This document shows positions 8,387 to 16,798 of a DNA stretch of 64,000 bases, piece by piece (positions within the stretch are counted from its first letter, which is position 1; every line of letters begins with the position of its first letter). The position numbers and the translations under genes were made by a program. The stretch is taken from assembly GCF_001612905.1 (NCBI RefSeq), contig NZ_BDBI01000012.1:1-64000 (forward strand), written 5' to 3'. The notes beneath the pieces are model-generated. The model was not told where the DNA came from. It worked only from the letters and a program-made list of their open reading frames with translations, and did no database searches. Source of the stretch: Nocardia ignorata NBRC 108230 (GTDB lineage Bacteria; Actinomycetota; Actinomycetes; Mycobacteriales; Mycobacteriaceae).

Positions 8387-9727
8387 ATGTCTCAGATCGA
8401 ACTGGCGCCCGGAGTTCCGGGCAACTTCAGCGAGCCGAAGTGGAACGCTGCACGCCGTACATTCCAGATTTACTGTCTGGTGGGCGAGCCGTACGGAGAG
8501 CCCTCGAAGCTGCACGCGTCTGGTAATAGCAAACCGAAAGCCCGCGCAAATCTGAAAAGGCGTATCGCGGAGTGGAAGCCCAGGGCCGAGTCGCTCGGTA
8601 CGTACAGCTCGAATGTGACCGTCGAGGAACTGTGCCAGGCATGGCTTCATCGCTATGAGCGCGATGCCACGAAGCGCCCTCAGAACGCTAAACATTATCG
8701 GCGCGAGATCTATCCGGCAGCGAAGGGCCGCGGCAACAAAGACAAGATCACGATTTCGGGTTCGGTGCTGGGCAAGATGAGGGCATCGGAGACCAGGCCA
8801 TTTCATGTCCGAATCCATCTGGAGCAGATGACCGGGACCGCGTACAAGAAGAACAGGCAGAAGTCGATCCTGCGCAATGCGTTCCAGTTGTTGATCGACG
8901 ACGGACTCCGTGACGACAATCCGGTGAACAGCGTGGCAGGGAAGGGTGGGGCAACCAAGGTGCCCAGCGGCCGCGCGGGCCTACGAAGTGCTGTCAACCC
9001 GTACTTTGCTGATGAGCCGCGGCCGTTCAGTGCAGACGAGATGAACCGATACTGGGAGGCGGAGCGTTGCTATTTTCCTCGTCCCAACGCCTGTCGATGG
9101 TTCGAGCAGCGATACATGGACTTCACGCTTCTTGCTTACGAACTTGCTGCGCGCCCCAGCGAAGCGCTTGCAGTGCGGCTGGACGATGACGTCGACTACG
9201 ACCGATGCGAAGTGACGGTTGCGGGCACCATCATCGATACCGAGTTGCGCGTACATCAGGTCAAGAGCATCGTCGAGCAGTACGACCTCCGGGACGATGA
9301 GATCGTCTTCCCTCGGGGCTGGCCGGATTTTGACGACGAGGACGTGGTGTGCGTCGCGTATCGGCAGCCGTTCACCAAGACGGCGAAGTCGATGCGGACG
9401 ATCAAAGTCGGCCCTGCATGCATGGTTATGCTGCGGCGTCGAAGGATCGGCGCGAGGCCTGGACATCGACTGGTGCTGCCATCTCGAACGGGAAAGGTGG
9501 TGAGGTCTGAGCAGATGTCGCTAACTTGGAGCAAGGTCGTGAAGGAAACCGGCCTGCAATGGTCCACGCCGAGGACTTTGCGCTCTACGCGCGCAACCCG
9601 TGTCGCGGAGCAGTACGACTTGCCAGCCGCTCGGCTGATCCTTGGGCACGAGGTGGATTCGCCTGTCACCGCACAGCACTACGTGCCCGACAAGCGTCGG
9701 GTAGTCGATCTGGCTGATGCCCGATGA
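8387..9727 (+). CDS. int: Tyrosine-family site-specific integrase
   Basis: A 446-residue phage-type integrase. It has an N-terminal arm-binding region, a SAM-like core-binding domain at about residues 75-185 and a catalytic domain from about 210. Active-site residues visible are Arg256 (AARPSEAL), a candidate beta-strand Lys334, Arg399 (TLRST), His421 (LILGHEV) and the nucleophile Tyr432. The usual first His of the HxxR motif is Arg396 here, a tolerated substitution in many members. With the excisionase and ribbon-helix-helix genes upstream it forms a compact integration module. No relaxase, replication or transfer genes follow, so the element is a remnant or is very small. Confidence 0.92.
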   Translation: MSQIELAPGVPGNFSEPKWNAARRTFQIYCLVGEPYGEPSKLHASGNSKPKARANLKRRIAEWKPRAESLGTYSSNVTVEELCQAWLHRYERDATKRPQNAKHYRREIYPAAKGRGNKDKITISGSVLGKMRASETRPFHVRIHLEQMTGTAYKKNRQKSILRNAFQLLIDDGLRDDNPVNSVAGKGGATKVPSGRAGLRSAVNPYFADEPRPFSADEMNRYWEAERCYFPRPNACRWFEQRYMDFTLLAYELAARPSEALAVRLDDDVDYDRCEVTVAGTIIDTELRVHQVKSIVEQYDLRDDEIVFPRGWPDFDDEDVVCVAYRQPFTKTAKSMRTIKVGPACMVMLRRRRIGARPGHRLVLPSRTGKVVRSEQMSLTWSKVVKETGLQWSTPRTLRSTRATRVAEQYDLPAARLILGHEVDSPVTAQHYVPDKRRVVDLADAR

Positions 9728-9793
9728 GGACCGGTCATGTTGACTGACCTCGCTCAAAACGTCCACAAAACGGTCACACGCGGACTTCCTTTA

Positions 9794-9813
9794 GCAATAG
9801 CCGCAGGTCAGGC
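9794..9813 (+). repeat. Imperfect direct repeat, right copy (candidate att site)
   Basis: GCAATAGCCGCAGGTCAGGC, 17 of 20 identical to 7319-7338. It lies 66 bases after the integrase stop, where an attachment site is often found. See the left copy for the caveats. Confidence 0.3.
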
Positions 9814-9938
9814 GAGGTAGTGAGACTGAGATCGGTACACCGAGCCGATCCTGCACCGGCGTCGTCGTGAGTTCAAGGCTGCGCAGAAGTAGTGATGGCG
9901 AGTGATTGAAAAGTAGCTCGTAGCAGCACTTTTCGTTC

Positions 9939-9974
9939 GAGGCCCCGCATCGGAGACATCCGATGCGGGGCCTC
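9939..9974 (+). terminator. Hairpin terminator, 16-bp perfect stem
   Basis: GAGGCCCCGCATCGGA at 9939-9954 pairs perfectly with 9959-9974 across the loop GACA. There is no clear T-run after it, so it is an I-shaped hairpin terminator of the kind common in high-GC actinobacteria. It lies 212 bases downstream of the integrase stop. Confidence 0.75.
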
Positions 9975-10724
9975 CGTCGTCACCGGAGATCACCTCGGAT
10001 ACCGGCTTTGTCACGCTCAAAATGTCACACAATGAAAAGGTCAGATCTGACCGCTTCAATTGGTGAGTTCTGACGTCATCGATCGTGGCAGGGTCGGGAT
10101 GGGCCGAGCCGAGTGCTACCTGCGCCGAAACCCGCACGACCGATGGCTTCGGCGGATCAGGCTCGCACTGGAAGTCAATACACACATGGGCTTGATGCTA
10201 TTCATCGACACATATGGTCGGTGTAGCGAAAATCTCATATGCTCCGGCAACATGGTGCGCCTTTGACTCGACGTATGGAACGAGCCAGCCCGCGCACGTC
10301 ACCGGTGGTGGCCTCGGAAGTTGCTGTGAGCTAATGAGAGCGAGGGTATGACGGTCACCTTCGCCGCGCCCGATGGGATCGGTTCAGAACCACAATGTGG
10401 GGTTCGCTCTGCTGCGCTATGCAGCGATAGGGCTGGTCCTGGGCGGATGGCGGTGCCGGTGCGGTGATAAGCCCGACAGGATATGAATGGTCGACGGGTA
10501 CCGACGTTGTTGCCTGAGTCGACTGCGCAACCGATTGGGACGTCGTGCCGACCGCCGCCGAGTTAATGGGAATCTATGCTGGCGGCGTTGAGGTGGTTAA
10601 GCTACTGGCCAGCCGTGCTCGGTGGTGTCTGAGGCCAGCCTCTTCCCAAGTCGGCGAAGAAGTGGCGAACGCTCTGGTGCACGTCCGCGACCGCGATGCG
10701 CCGTCGGCGTCTAGGCTGTCGAGT
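9975..10724. other. Intergenic region with no convincing gene
   Basis: Short open frames occur here, but none has a ribosome site, codon bias or family resemblance. Frames extending the next gene upstream of 10725 (GTG at 10545) look non-coding in composition. This region probably contains the promoter of the first membrane-protein paralogue. Confidence 0.4.
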
Positions 10725-11294
10725 ATGACGAGGTCGGGGGTGTCGTCGGAGGCGGTCGAGATATCGCGAACATGGCAGTACGTCATGCGCGCGACAACTG
10801 TGGCGTCGTGCTTCGGGATCGCGGTGTTGCTGTTCGAGGTGGTCACCGAGTACACCTTGACGGCTCTGCTGTTGGCGGGTGCTGTGCTGCTCGCGGCTGG
10901 GGTGGCGTGGATGGTTCTCGCCCCGATCGGATGCGCGAAGTACCGCGAGTATCGGGCTGTCGTGACCGCTCCGCTCGTGGTGGGAATCGGTGTAGCGCTG
11001 GTGTTTTCGGGAGTACCGGATCGGCTCGCCTGGTGGTTGTCCGAGGATTCGTTCACGCGTGCCGCGCAGGTGTGCGCGAAGGGTGGTGCGGCATGGTTCG
11101 GTGTGATGCACGTCGACAACGTCTATCCATACGACGGCGGGTGCATTTTCGCGATCTACCCCACCGACGGCGGTGTCGCCTACTTCGCTCCCGGATCGAC
11201 ACCGCCGAGCGGACCGCCGCGCCCCTATGAACACGTGTACGAGCGCTTCGCCCCGAACTGGTACCGCTACAGCACACCGATCGTGCACGACTGA
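10725..11294 (+). CDS. Membrane protein, first of two tandem paralogues
   Basis: A 189-residue protein when started at the ATG at 10725. It has three or four hydrophobic segments (VASCFGIAVLLFEVV, LTALLLAGAVLLAAGVAWMVL, APLVVGIGVALVFSGV), then a soluble C-terminal domain with WLSEDSFTRAAQVC, GGCIFAIYPTDGGVAYFAPG and FAPNWYRYSTPIV. The soluble part matches the next gene in order and motif, so the two arose by duplication. Two Cys of the soluble part are shared by both. A longer start at GTG 10545 is possible but less likely. The function is unknown. Confidence 0.6.
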   Translation: MTRSGVSSEAVEISRTWQYVMRATTVASCFGIAVLLFEVVTEYTLTALLLAGAVLLAAGVAWMVLAPIGCAKYREYRAVVTAPLVVGIGVALVFSGVPDRLAWWLSEDSFTRAAQVCAKGGAAWFGVMHVDNVYPYDGGCIFAIYPTDGGVAYFAPGSTPPSGPPRPYEHVYERFAPNWYRYSTPIVHD

Positions 11295-11366
11295 CTTCCT
11301 CCGCTGCCTGCCCACGGGAATTCTGCTGAGCATCCGGGGATCTCGGGTGCTCGGTAGGGTCCGGGC

Positions 11367-11960
11367 GTGGCGACGATACGGGAACTTCAACGGCACGACT
11401 GGCGAGGTTCGAGGCCATGGTCGAGGCGATTGACGATCACCGCGTGTGTCACCGGTTTCGTCGTCGGCGTCGTGTCTGTCGTGGAAGCCACGTCACCTGA
11501 TCCGATGGTGTGGTCGGTCGGATGGGTTGTGCTGGTAGGGCTTTCGATCTGGTGGGTGTATCTGGTCATCGGGTTCGCGCCGACAACACCTGGCGGTTTG
11601 ATGCTGGTCGCGGTCCAGCCACTGCTGGTCTTCTGTGGGTTCGTCGGTGAGGTCGACAACCTTCCCGAGCGGATCGCGTGGCGCGTCTCGGAAGACGCGA
11701 TGACTGCCGCGGCCCAGGTCTGCGAGCCTGCTGGAGATCCGCGGTGGATCGGCATGTTCCGAGTCGATGCGGTGCGTCGCTACAGCGACGGAGCGTGCGC
11801 CTTCGCCATCGGACAACGGAGTGACACCGACGGTCTCGGGTACTTCGCGCCGGGAACGAAGCCACGCGATGGCGCACAGCAGCGCAAGGCCCCCACCTAT
11901 TACCAGCCTTTCGACGGCGACTGGTTCCGGTACCAGTTCGCGCCTGGATACATCGACTGA
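11367..11960 (+). CDS. Membrane protein, second of two tandem paralogues
   Basis: A 197-residue protein with three hydrophobic segments (TACVTGFVVGVVSVV, GWVVLVGLSIWWVYLVIGF, MLVAVQPLLVFCGFV) and a soluble C-terminal domain reading RVSEDAMTAAAQVC, GACAFAIGQRSDTDGLGYFAPG and GDWFRYQFAPGYID. The C-terminal domain aligns with that of the preceding protein, while the membrane parts have diverged. The 72-base gap suggests one transcript. The topology places the conserved domain on one side of the membrane, possibly outside. No known family was recognised. Confidence 0.6.
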   Translation: MATIRELQRHDWRGSRPWSRRLTITACVTGFVVGVVSVVEATSPDPMVWSVGWVVLVGLSIWWVYLVIGFAPTTPGGLMLVAVQPLLVFCGFVGEVDNLPERIAWRVSEDAMTAAAQVCEPAGDPRWIGMFRVDAVRRYSDGACAFAIGQRSDTDGLGYFAPGTKPRDGAQQRKAPTYYQPFDGDWFRYQFAPGYID

Positions 11961-12068
11961 ACGGATGACGCTGGGCCGCAGCACAAGTCGATATCGACCC
12001 AGGTCACGTGCGAAGGGGCACGGCCATCCGCGCGGCGGCTGTCACCGGATGTGGTTGGAGTCCGTGGC

Positions 12069-12374
12069 GTGTCTGTGAATGTCGGTGTCTTCGTGGAGAT
12101 ATCCGGGTTGCGCGACGATCGGGAGCAGGTGGGGATGACCGCGTTGTTGACCGAGGTCGTGCGGGCGGAGCGGTTGGACGACGAAGTGTTCGTGAGTATG
12201 CGGGGCGAGGGGGACGACCTTGCCGTGTGCGCCGATTCCGGCGACCACAAGGTGATCTTCGCCGGGTTCTTCCGGTGGCAGGCAGACTTCGAGCGGCGGC
12301 TCACGGCGCGGGCGACGCAGCTGGTGCCGCATGCGCGAGTGCGTTTCGGGTGGGAGCACGAAGATGATTTCTGA
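12069..12374 (+). CDS. Hypothetical protein
   Basis: A protein of about 101 residues with the likely GTG start at 12069 (VSVNVGVFVEISGLRDD). The alternating charged and hydrophobic pattern suggests a small alpha/beta fold. Its end overlaps the start of the next, frameshifted gene (ATG at 12364 against the stop at 12372-12374), so the two were probably co-translated. No family was recognised. The setting of small orphan genes would fit an immunity-type protein, but nothing in the sequence proves it. Confidence 0.45.
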   Translation: MSVNVGVFVEISGLRDDREQVGMTALLTEVVRAERLDDEVFVSMRGEGDDLAVCADSGDHKVIFAGFFRWQADFERRLTARATQLVPHARVRFGWEHEDDF

Positions 12375-12751
12375 TCCACGCATCGACGGCCCATGGGCCG
12401 ACCAGTTCCCCGACCCGGTGCCGGTGGTGCATCGAGACCTCGAGGTGCGCGTCGGCGGCTGGGACTTGACGACGCTCACTCGCGAGCACCTCCAGTACTG
12501 GGTGGGCTGTATCCCTCTGCAGTTCGGCAACACCTTCATGGTCGTATCGCGCAAGGATCGACCAGGGTTCATCCCAGGCCTACCGCAACGGCGCCGACGA
12601 CTACGACCTCGAATTGTCGGACGCACCCCCTGAGGTCAGGCGCACTGTCATCCGGGACGAGGCACAACTCGTCGAGATCCTGTGGGCCTGGCTCGAAGGT
12701 GATCGCGAAACGGTCGACGCCCTGGATTGGGGTCCTCTCGACCAACCGTGA
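12364..12751 (+). pseudogene. Hypothetical gene with single-base frameshift
   Basis: The frame from the ATG at 12364 runs through MISDPRIDGPWADQF, LTREHLQYWVGCIPLQF and FMVVSRKDRPGFI, then loses protein character and stops at 12633. Removing one C from the CCC at 12573-12575 restores a continuous frame (FIQAYRNGADDYDLELSD, then EVRRTVIRDEAQLVEILWAW, ending GPLDQP) to TGA 12749-12751, giving 128 residues. It is either a recent inactivation or a sequencing error. The protein family was not recognised. The start overlaps the end of the upstream gene. Confidence 0.6.
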
Positions 12752-12839
12752 AAGACGGGCTGACGAGCGAGGGGTTCGCGGGTTACGCGTGGCGGTCCGG
12801 TGGTCTCAGGAGGGGCTTGCCACCGGGTACCGTTGGGCG

Positions 12840-13643
12840 GTGAACCCAGCCGACGCGCGACTCCTCAAAGACGGTGACCTCGATACTCGCGAGGAGAACC
12901 TGCGGCAGCTGCTGCTGCGAACCGAGAAGGGTGACGCATCGGCGGCGGAAACTCTGCGTGCGCTCGTGCGGGACTATCCCGACTACCACCGGTCGCTGTA
13001 CAGCCGGGCGCTGAACCGGGCTGGACTCTTCGGCGACGACACTCTGCGCGAGCCACTGCTCGCCTCCCTTGCCGACACCCGCTACAACTGTCAGGCGTGG
13101 GCCGCGATGGGATGTGCCGCCCTCGGTTTCCACGACGCGGTCCCGGGACTGGTCGCGATGCTCGACCACCCGCAGGACATCGCCCGCGACCAGGCGATCA
13201 TCGCGCTGGGTGTGCTCGGCGACGAGTCGGTGGTTCCGGCCCTTGTGCCCCTGCTGAGGGACTCGAACAGCGGAATGCGCGAGCGTGCCGCCGAAGCCCT
13301 CGGCATGATCGGTGGCGACGCGGCGCTGGCTGCCCTCTGGGACGAATTGGAGAACCGCCGCTACTACCGCATCGGCTACATCGCCAGCGCACTGTCCGAA
13401 TTCGCCCCGGAAATCATTCCGCGACTGATCGAAGCGGCCGCGAGCGAGGACCCCGACCAGCGCTACTGGGCGGCCGTCGCCCTCGGCTCGACCGGCGACG
13501 ACCGCGCGGTGCCGACACTGGAACGGCTGATGGCCACCGACCGCGGCTCGACGGTGTTCGACGGCATGGTGAGCGTTGCCGCGAAGAAGGGTCTGCGCAC
13601 ACTGCGCCGCATCCAGGCCGCGATCGCCGCCCGCGAATCCTGA
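12840..13643 (+). CDS. HEAT-repeat protein
   Basis: A protein of about 267 residues built of PBS-lyase-type HEAT repeats: CQAWAAMGCAALGFHDAVPG, ARDQAIIALGVLGDESVVPA, MRERAAEALGMIGGDAAL and YWAAVALGSTGDDRAVPTL. The repeats form a helical scaffold for protein binding. No catalytic motif is visible. GTG at 12840 (VNPADARLL) is the preferred start, but GTG 12789 would add 17 residues. The gene stands alone downstream of the frameshifted gene and before the TetR gene on the opposite strand. Confidence 0.7.
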   Translation: MNPADARLLKDGDLDTREENLRQLLLRTEKGDASAAETLRALVRDYPDYHRSLYSRALNRAGLFGDDTLREPLLASLADTRYNCQAWAAMGCAALGFHDAVPGLVAMLDHPQDIARDQAIIALGVLGDESVVPALVPLLRDSNSGMRERAAEALGMIGGDAALAALWDELENRRYYRIGYIASALSEFAPEIIPRLIEAAASEDPDQRYWAAVALGSTGDDRAVPTLERLMATDRGSTVFDGMVSVAAKKGLRTLRRIQAAIAARES

Positions 13644-13691
13644 TCGACCGGCACGTCGGCGCCGGTCCCGCACGGTTCTCCCGCGAGCAGG

Positions 13692-14288
13692 TCAGCTCCG
13701 CGGCAAGTGCGGGTCCATCCAGCGCAGCATCCGATCCACCGAATCCGCGCAGTCACCGTGCGCCCCTGACTCCGCCCATTCGATCAGCGCGGCGAAGGTG
13801 GCGGACTGGTAGGCGGTCGCCATGGCCCGGCAGATGGCGGCGGGGGAGTTGGGCAGTCGATCGGCCAGGTAGGCCGAGAGCGTATCGATCCACGGTCGAT
13901 AGATCCGTGGTGCGGTCGCGGCCAGTTCCGGCTCCGACGAGATCAGCCGCAGCCAATCCGGCGCCAGCTCCTGGATCCGTGGATCGCGCGACACCGATTC
14001 GACGATCGCGGTCCTGACCACCACCGCGGGCGCCTCCTCGGCGGCGGCCCCGGCGAGGGTCGCACGCAGCCGCTCCGTCGCCGGTGCGACGCCGATCCAG
14101 GCGATGTCGGATCGGGACGAGAAGTGCCGCAACAGGGTTCGCGTGCTCACGCCCGTGGCCTCGGCGAGTTCGTTCCAGCCGGTGGTGGCGAACCCGCGCT
14201 CGGTCCACAACCGCAGCGCACCGGCGGACACGGCCGCGGTGTCCAGCACGGAGGGGCGGCCGGGACGGCGGGCAGCTGGCTGAGTCAC
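13692..14288 (-). CDS. TetR-family regulator
   Basis: A 198-residue repressor from the GTG at 14288 (a TTG at 14300 would add four residues). The N-terminal helix-turn-helix is [41 protein letters not shown]. The C-terminal helical domain would bind a ligand. It is divergent from the SDR gene with a 69-base gap that contains an inverted repeat, so it most likely represses itself and that dehydrogenase. The effector is unknown, perhaps an acyl-CoA or alcohol substrate of the SDR. Confidence 0.9.
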   Translation of the reverse strand: MTQPAARRPGRPSVLDTAAVSAGALRLWTERGFATTGWNELAEATGVSTRTLLRHFSSRSDIAWIGVAPATERLRATLAGAAAEEAPAVVVRTAIVESVSRDPRIQELAPDWLRLISSEPELAATAPRIYRPWIDTLSAYLADRLPNSPAAICRAMATAYQSATFAALIEWAESGAHGDCADSVDRMLRWMDPHLPRS

Positions 14289-14295
14289 GGCGAAA

Positions 14296-14311
14296 GCCAA
14301 ACAGTTTTGGC
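14296..14311. promoter_or_regulatory. Candidate TetR operator
   Basis: The inverted repeat GCCAAA-CAGT-TTTGGC lies between the divergent TetR and SDR genes, next to the TetR start. Its position and symmetry fit the operator of the adjacent regulator. Confidence 0.5.
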
Positions 14312-14357
14312 GAAGTGTGTCAATATCGGTGGGCCGTCACCGAAACAGGAGAAAAGT

Positions 14358-15119
14358 ATGGATTTCGTCAACTCGTCCGCGATCGTCACGGGCGGCGCGT
14401 CGGGCCTCGGCTTGGCGACCGTGCAGGAACTGCACGCCAAGGGCGCCAAGGTCGTCATCGTCGACCTGCCCTCGTCCAACGGCGCGGCCATCGCCAAGGA
14501 ACTCGGCGAGGGCGCGGCATTCGCGGCCGCGGATGTGACCGATGAATCGGCGGTGGTCGCGGCACTCGATGTCGCCGAATCGCTGGCCCCGCTGCGCATC
14601 GCCGTGAACTGCGCCGGAATCGGCAACGCGATCAAGACGGTCGGCAAGAAGGGCGCCTTCCCGCTCGCCGACTTCACCAAGGTGATCAACGTGAACCTCG
14701 TCGGCACCTTCAATGTGATCCGGCTGGCCGCTGAACGTATGTCGGCCACCGAACCCGTCGGCGAGGAGCGCGGCGTCATCATCAACACCGCCTCGGTCGC
14801 CGCCTACGACGGCCAGATCGGCCAGGCCGCCTACTCGGCGTCCAAGGGCGGCATCGTCGGCCTGACCCTGCCGGTCGCACGCGACCTGGCGAGCTTCAAG
14901 ATCCGCGTCGTCACCATCGCGCCCGGCCTGTTCCGCACGCCGCTGTTCGAGACGCTGCCCGAGGAGGCCCTGCAGTCCCTCGGCGCCCAGGTGCCACACC
15001 CCTCCCGCCTCGGCCGACCGACCGAGTTCGCCGCACTGGCCCGCCATATCGTGGAGAACCCGATGCTCAACGGCGAAACCATCCGCCTCGACGGCGCCAT
15101 CCGCATGGCCCCGCGCTGA
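14358..15119 (+). CDS. Short-chain dehydrogenase (type II 3-hydroxyacyl-CoA dehydrogenase-like)
   Basis: A 253-residue SDR enzyme. It has the NAD-binding TGGASGLG near residues 11-18, the NCAGI motif, INTASVAA with the catalytic Ser, and YSASKGG with the catalytic Tyr and Lys. The pattern [14 protein letters not shown], then [25 protein letters not shown], is characteristic of HSD17B10-type 3-hydroxyacyl-CoA/17-beta-hydroxysteroid dehydrogenases. The likely reaction is NAD-dependent oxidation of a 3-hydroxyacyl-CoA in fatty acid or branched-chain breakdown. The ATG at 14358 has AGGAGAA upstream. It is divergent from, and probably repressed by, the TetR gene. Confidence 0.9.
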   Translation: MDFVNSSAIVTGGASGLGLATVQELHAKGAKVVIVDLPSSNGAAIAKELGEGAAFAAADVTDESAVVAALDVAESLAPLRIAVNCAGIGNAIKTVGKKGAFPLADFTKVINVNLVGTFNVIRLAAERMSATEPVGEERGVIINTASVAAYDGQIGQAAYSASKGGIVGLTLPVARDLASFKIRVVTIAPGLFRTPLFETLPEEALQSLGAQVPHPSRLGRPTEFAALARHIVENPMLNGETIRLDGAIRMAPR

Positions 15120-15291
15120 GCCCGACTGTGCCGCAAGGCATCCGGCCGCGACGGTTGCGTGGCCGGATGCGGTTCGCCTCGACGTTGTTCAGGGAAGTGC
15201 GTTGTCATCTGTCCGTTATCACAACGTTGTGCACTCGAAGCCGGTTGCTATGGTGAGGACGCAAGAGTGTTCGTTCGGATGAAGGAAGACA

Positions 15292-15393
15292 ATGGGAAGC
15301 ACTGTCCTCGACGTCATCGCTTTGGTGACGAACCGCGCTGCGGAGTTCTGGAACTGGATGGCGACCGGATCGTCGGGGTTCCCGCCGCTGTGA
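15292..15393 (+). CDS. Possible 33-residue peptide
   Basis: A short frame (MGSTVLDVIALVTNRAAEFW, ending SSGFPPL) with an ATG at 15292 and GAAGGAAG upstream. The amphipathic helix with Trp residues resembles the small peptides often found in Nocardia and Rhodococcus intergenic regions. There is no homology evidence. Confidence 0.35.
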   Translation: MGSTVLDVIALVTNRAAEFWNWMATGSSGFPPL

Positions 15394-15418
15394 TCGGCTG
15401 ACACACCATATTTGTCTA

Positions 15419-15456
15419 CGAAACCTCCGAAGGCCCTTGGGTTTTCGGGGGTTTCG
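15419..15456 (+). terminator. Probable hairpin terminator
   Basis: CGAAACCTCCGAA at 15419-15431 pairs with TTCGGGGGTTTCG at 15444-15456, a 13-bp stem with one wobble pair and a 12-base loop. It ends transcription ahead of the NTF2-like gene. Confidence 0.55.
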
Positions 15457-15541
15457 TGGTTTCCGGGGTGGGGCCGGGGCAGGGTTTGTGTCGTACCCCG
15501 GCGCTACCGTTGGCGCACAACCCGAGTCGAGGAGGGTGACG

Positions 15542-15913
15542 ATGACCGACAGTATCGAGGGTGCCAGGGAACGGGCGAGGCGCCCGGAGGATCTGAGCAG
15601 ACTGGTGGTCGAACGGTTGAACGCCGGCGACGTGGACGGCTTGGTCGAGCTGTACGAGAGCGACGCGGTGCTCGCGTTGCCCGACGGTGTTGTCGCCACC
15701 GGGATCGAGGAGATCAGGGCCGCCTACGCCCGGCTCGTCGCCGACCGTCCGGTGTTCCAGCCGGGCCCGCAGGCACCGGCATTACGCGCGGGCGACCTCG
15801 CGCTCACGTCCTCCCGACTGCCCGGCGGTACGGGGGCTACCGTCGAAGTGGCCCGCAGGCAGCCGGACGGGACATGGCGCTGGATCCTCGATCAACCCAA
15901 CGTGCTCGGGTGA
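15542..15913 (+). CDS. NTF2/SnoaL-like protein
   Basis: A 123-residue cone-fold protein. The pattern LVVERLNAGDVDGLVELYESDAVLALPDG, then GIEEIRAAYARLVA and ARRQPDGTWRWILDQPN is typical of DUF4440/SnoaL-like proteins. Members include isomerases, cyclases and stress-related ketosteroid-isomerase-like proteins, so the reaction cannot be named. The ATG at 15542 is preceded by GGAGGGTGACG. The gene is monocistronic and convergent with the lipoprotein gene. Confidence 0.75.
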   Translation: MTDSIEGARERARRPEDLSRLVVERLNAGDVDGLVELYESDAVLALPDGVVATGIEEIRAAYARLVADRPVFQPGPQAPALRAGDLALTSSRLPGGTGATVEVARRQPDGTWRWILDQPNVLG

Positions 15914-15940
15914 GCATGGCGCACAACGGTTCCCGGTGCG

Positions 15941-16282
15941 TCAGTTCTGGTTCAGGCCGGTGGAGAGCACGACGACGACCTTCTCGTCGGTGACCTCGCT
16001 GACGCGCACGTCCATCCCTTGCGCGGGCTGGGATTCCCCGGCGGGCACGGTCACTTCCTGACCGCCGATGCGCAGGGTGACGATATTGCCGTTCACGGCG
16101 ACGAGTTCGGCGTCGATGCCGAGTACCGACGCCTTGGCGTTCACGCCTCGGTCGAAGGTCACGGTGCAACCGCTGACGGTGCATTCGGAGGTGGTTCCCG
16201 GCCCGGTGACGGTGCAGGCGGTGGCGGAGAGGGGGAGCAGCAGGGCGAACGCGAGGAGCGTGATCCGCCGTCGAACAGACAT
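15941..16282 (-). CDS. Small lipoprotein
   Basis: A 113-residue protein starting MSVRRRITLLAFALLLPLSATAC, a Sec signal peptide ending in a lipobox-like LSATAC with the lipidated Cys at residue 23. The mature part has two more Cys close together (SECTVSGC), then a beta-rich domain (VLGIDAELVAVNGNIVTLRIGG). It is probably anchored on the outer face of the cytoplasmic membrane. The function is unknown. It converges with the NTF2-like gene. Confidence 0.7.
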   Translation of the reverse strand: MSVRRRITLLAFALLLPLSATACTVTGPGTTSECTVSGCTVTFDRGVNAKASVLGIDAELVAVNGNIVTLRIGGQEVTVPAGESQPAQGMDVRVSEVTDEKVVVVLSTGLNQN

Positions 16283-16798
16283 GCGATGAGTGTAATGGGA
16301 AATCGATGACCGGATGCGCGGGTCTCTGCCGCCCCGGTGCAGACGCGAGCCCGAGCCGATCGAGTACGCGCCGGATGTGCGGACGCGGCGGTCTGCCACT
16401 CCGAGATCGTTTGGCTCATAGGAGCGAAAACTGTTGCAGTAAAGGGGAACCAGACAACCCGAGCAGGGCATGATCGCGCGCACTCCACCGGAGATCAGGC
16501 GCCTGACCGCCGCGCTGCTCCTCGATTCCCCACGCAGCACACGGCGGGTCTGGACATCGTCGTACTGGCGACGCCGACGCCAGTACCAAGACCGACACGA
16601 ACTTCTGGAATCGAACAGGGCCGACGCCGCCACTGGGTGCTGCGGTCCAGGTCACCGAGGTCGCCAGGTCTTTCGAGTCGCGGTGCGCGACGGCGTCCCA
16701 GTCGGCCATGGCCTCGGTTCGTGCGGTGGGCGCAAGTGGAGGTCCTCGGCGTTCGACTCCGGTAGTAGTGGTGTTCCTGGGCTTCGTAGCAGCTGGGC
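16283..16798. other. Intergenic region with a possible DUF397 remnant
   Basis: There is no intact gene. On the minus strand at about 16650-16720 a short stretch (MADWDAVAHRDSKDLA) resembles the conserved VAVRDSKD block of DUF397 proteins and lies in a frame without the rest of the domain. The remainder shows nothing recognisable. Confidence 0.3.

Noticed and set aside
10060..10266. A 68-codon open frame in the spacer after the integrase
   Set aside because: It has no ribosome site, mixed codon use and no recognisable protein pattern.
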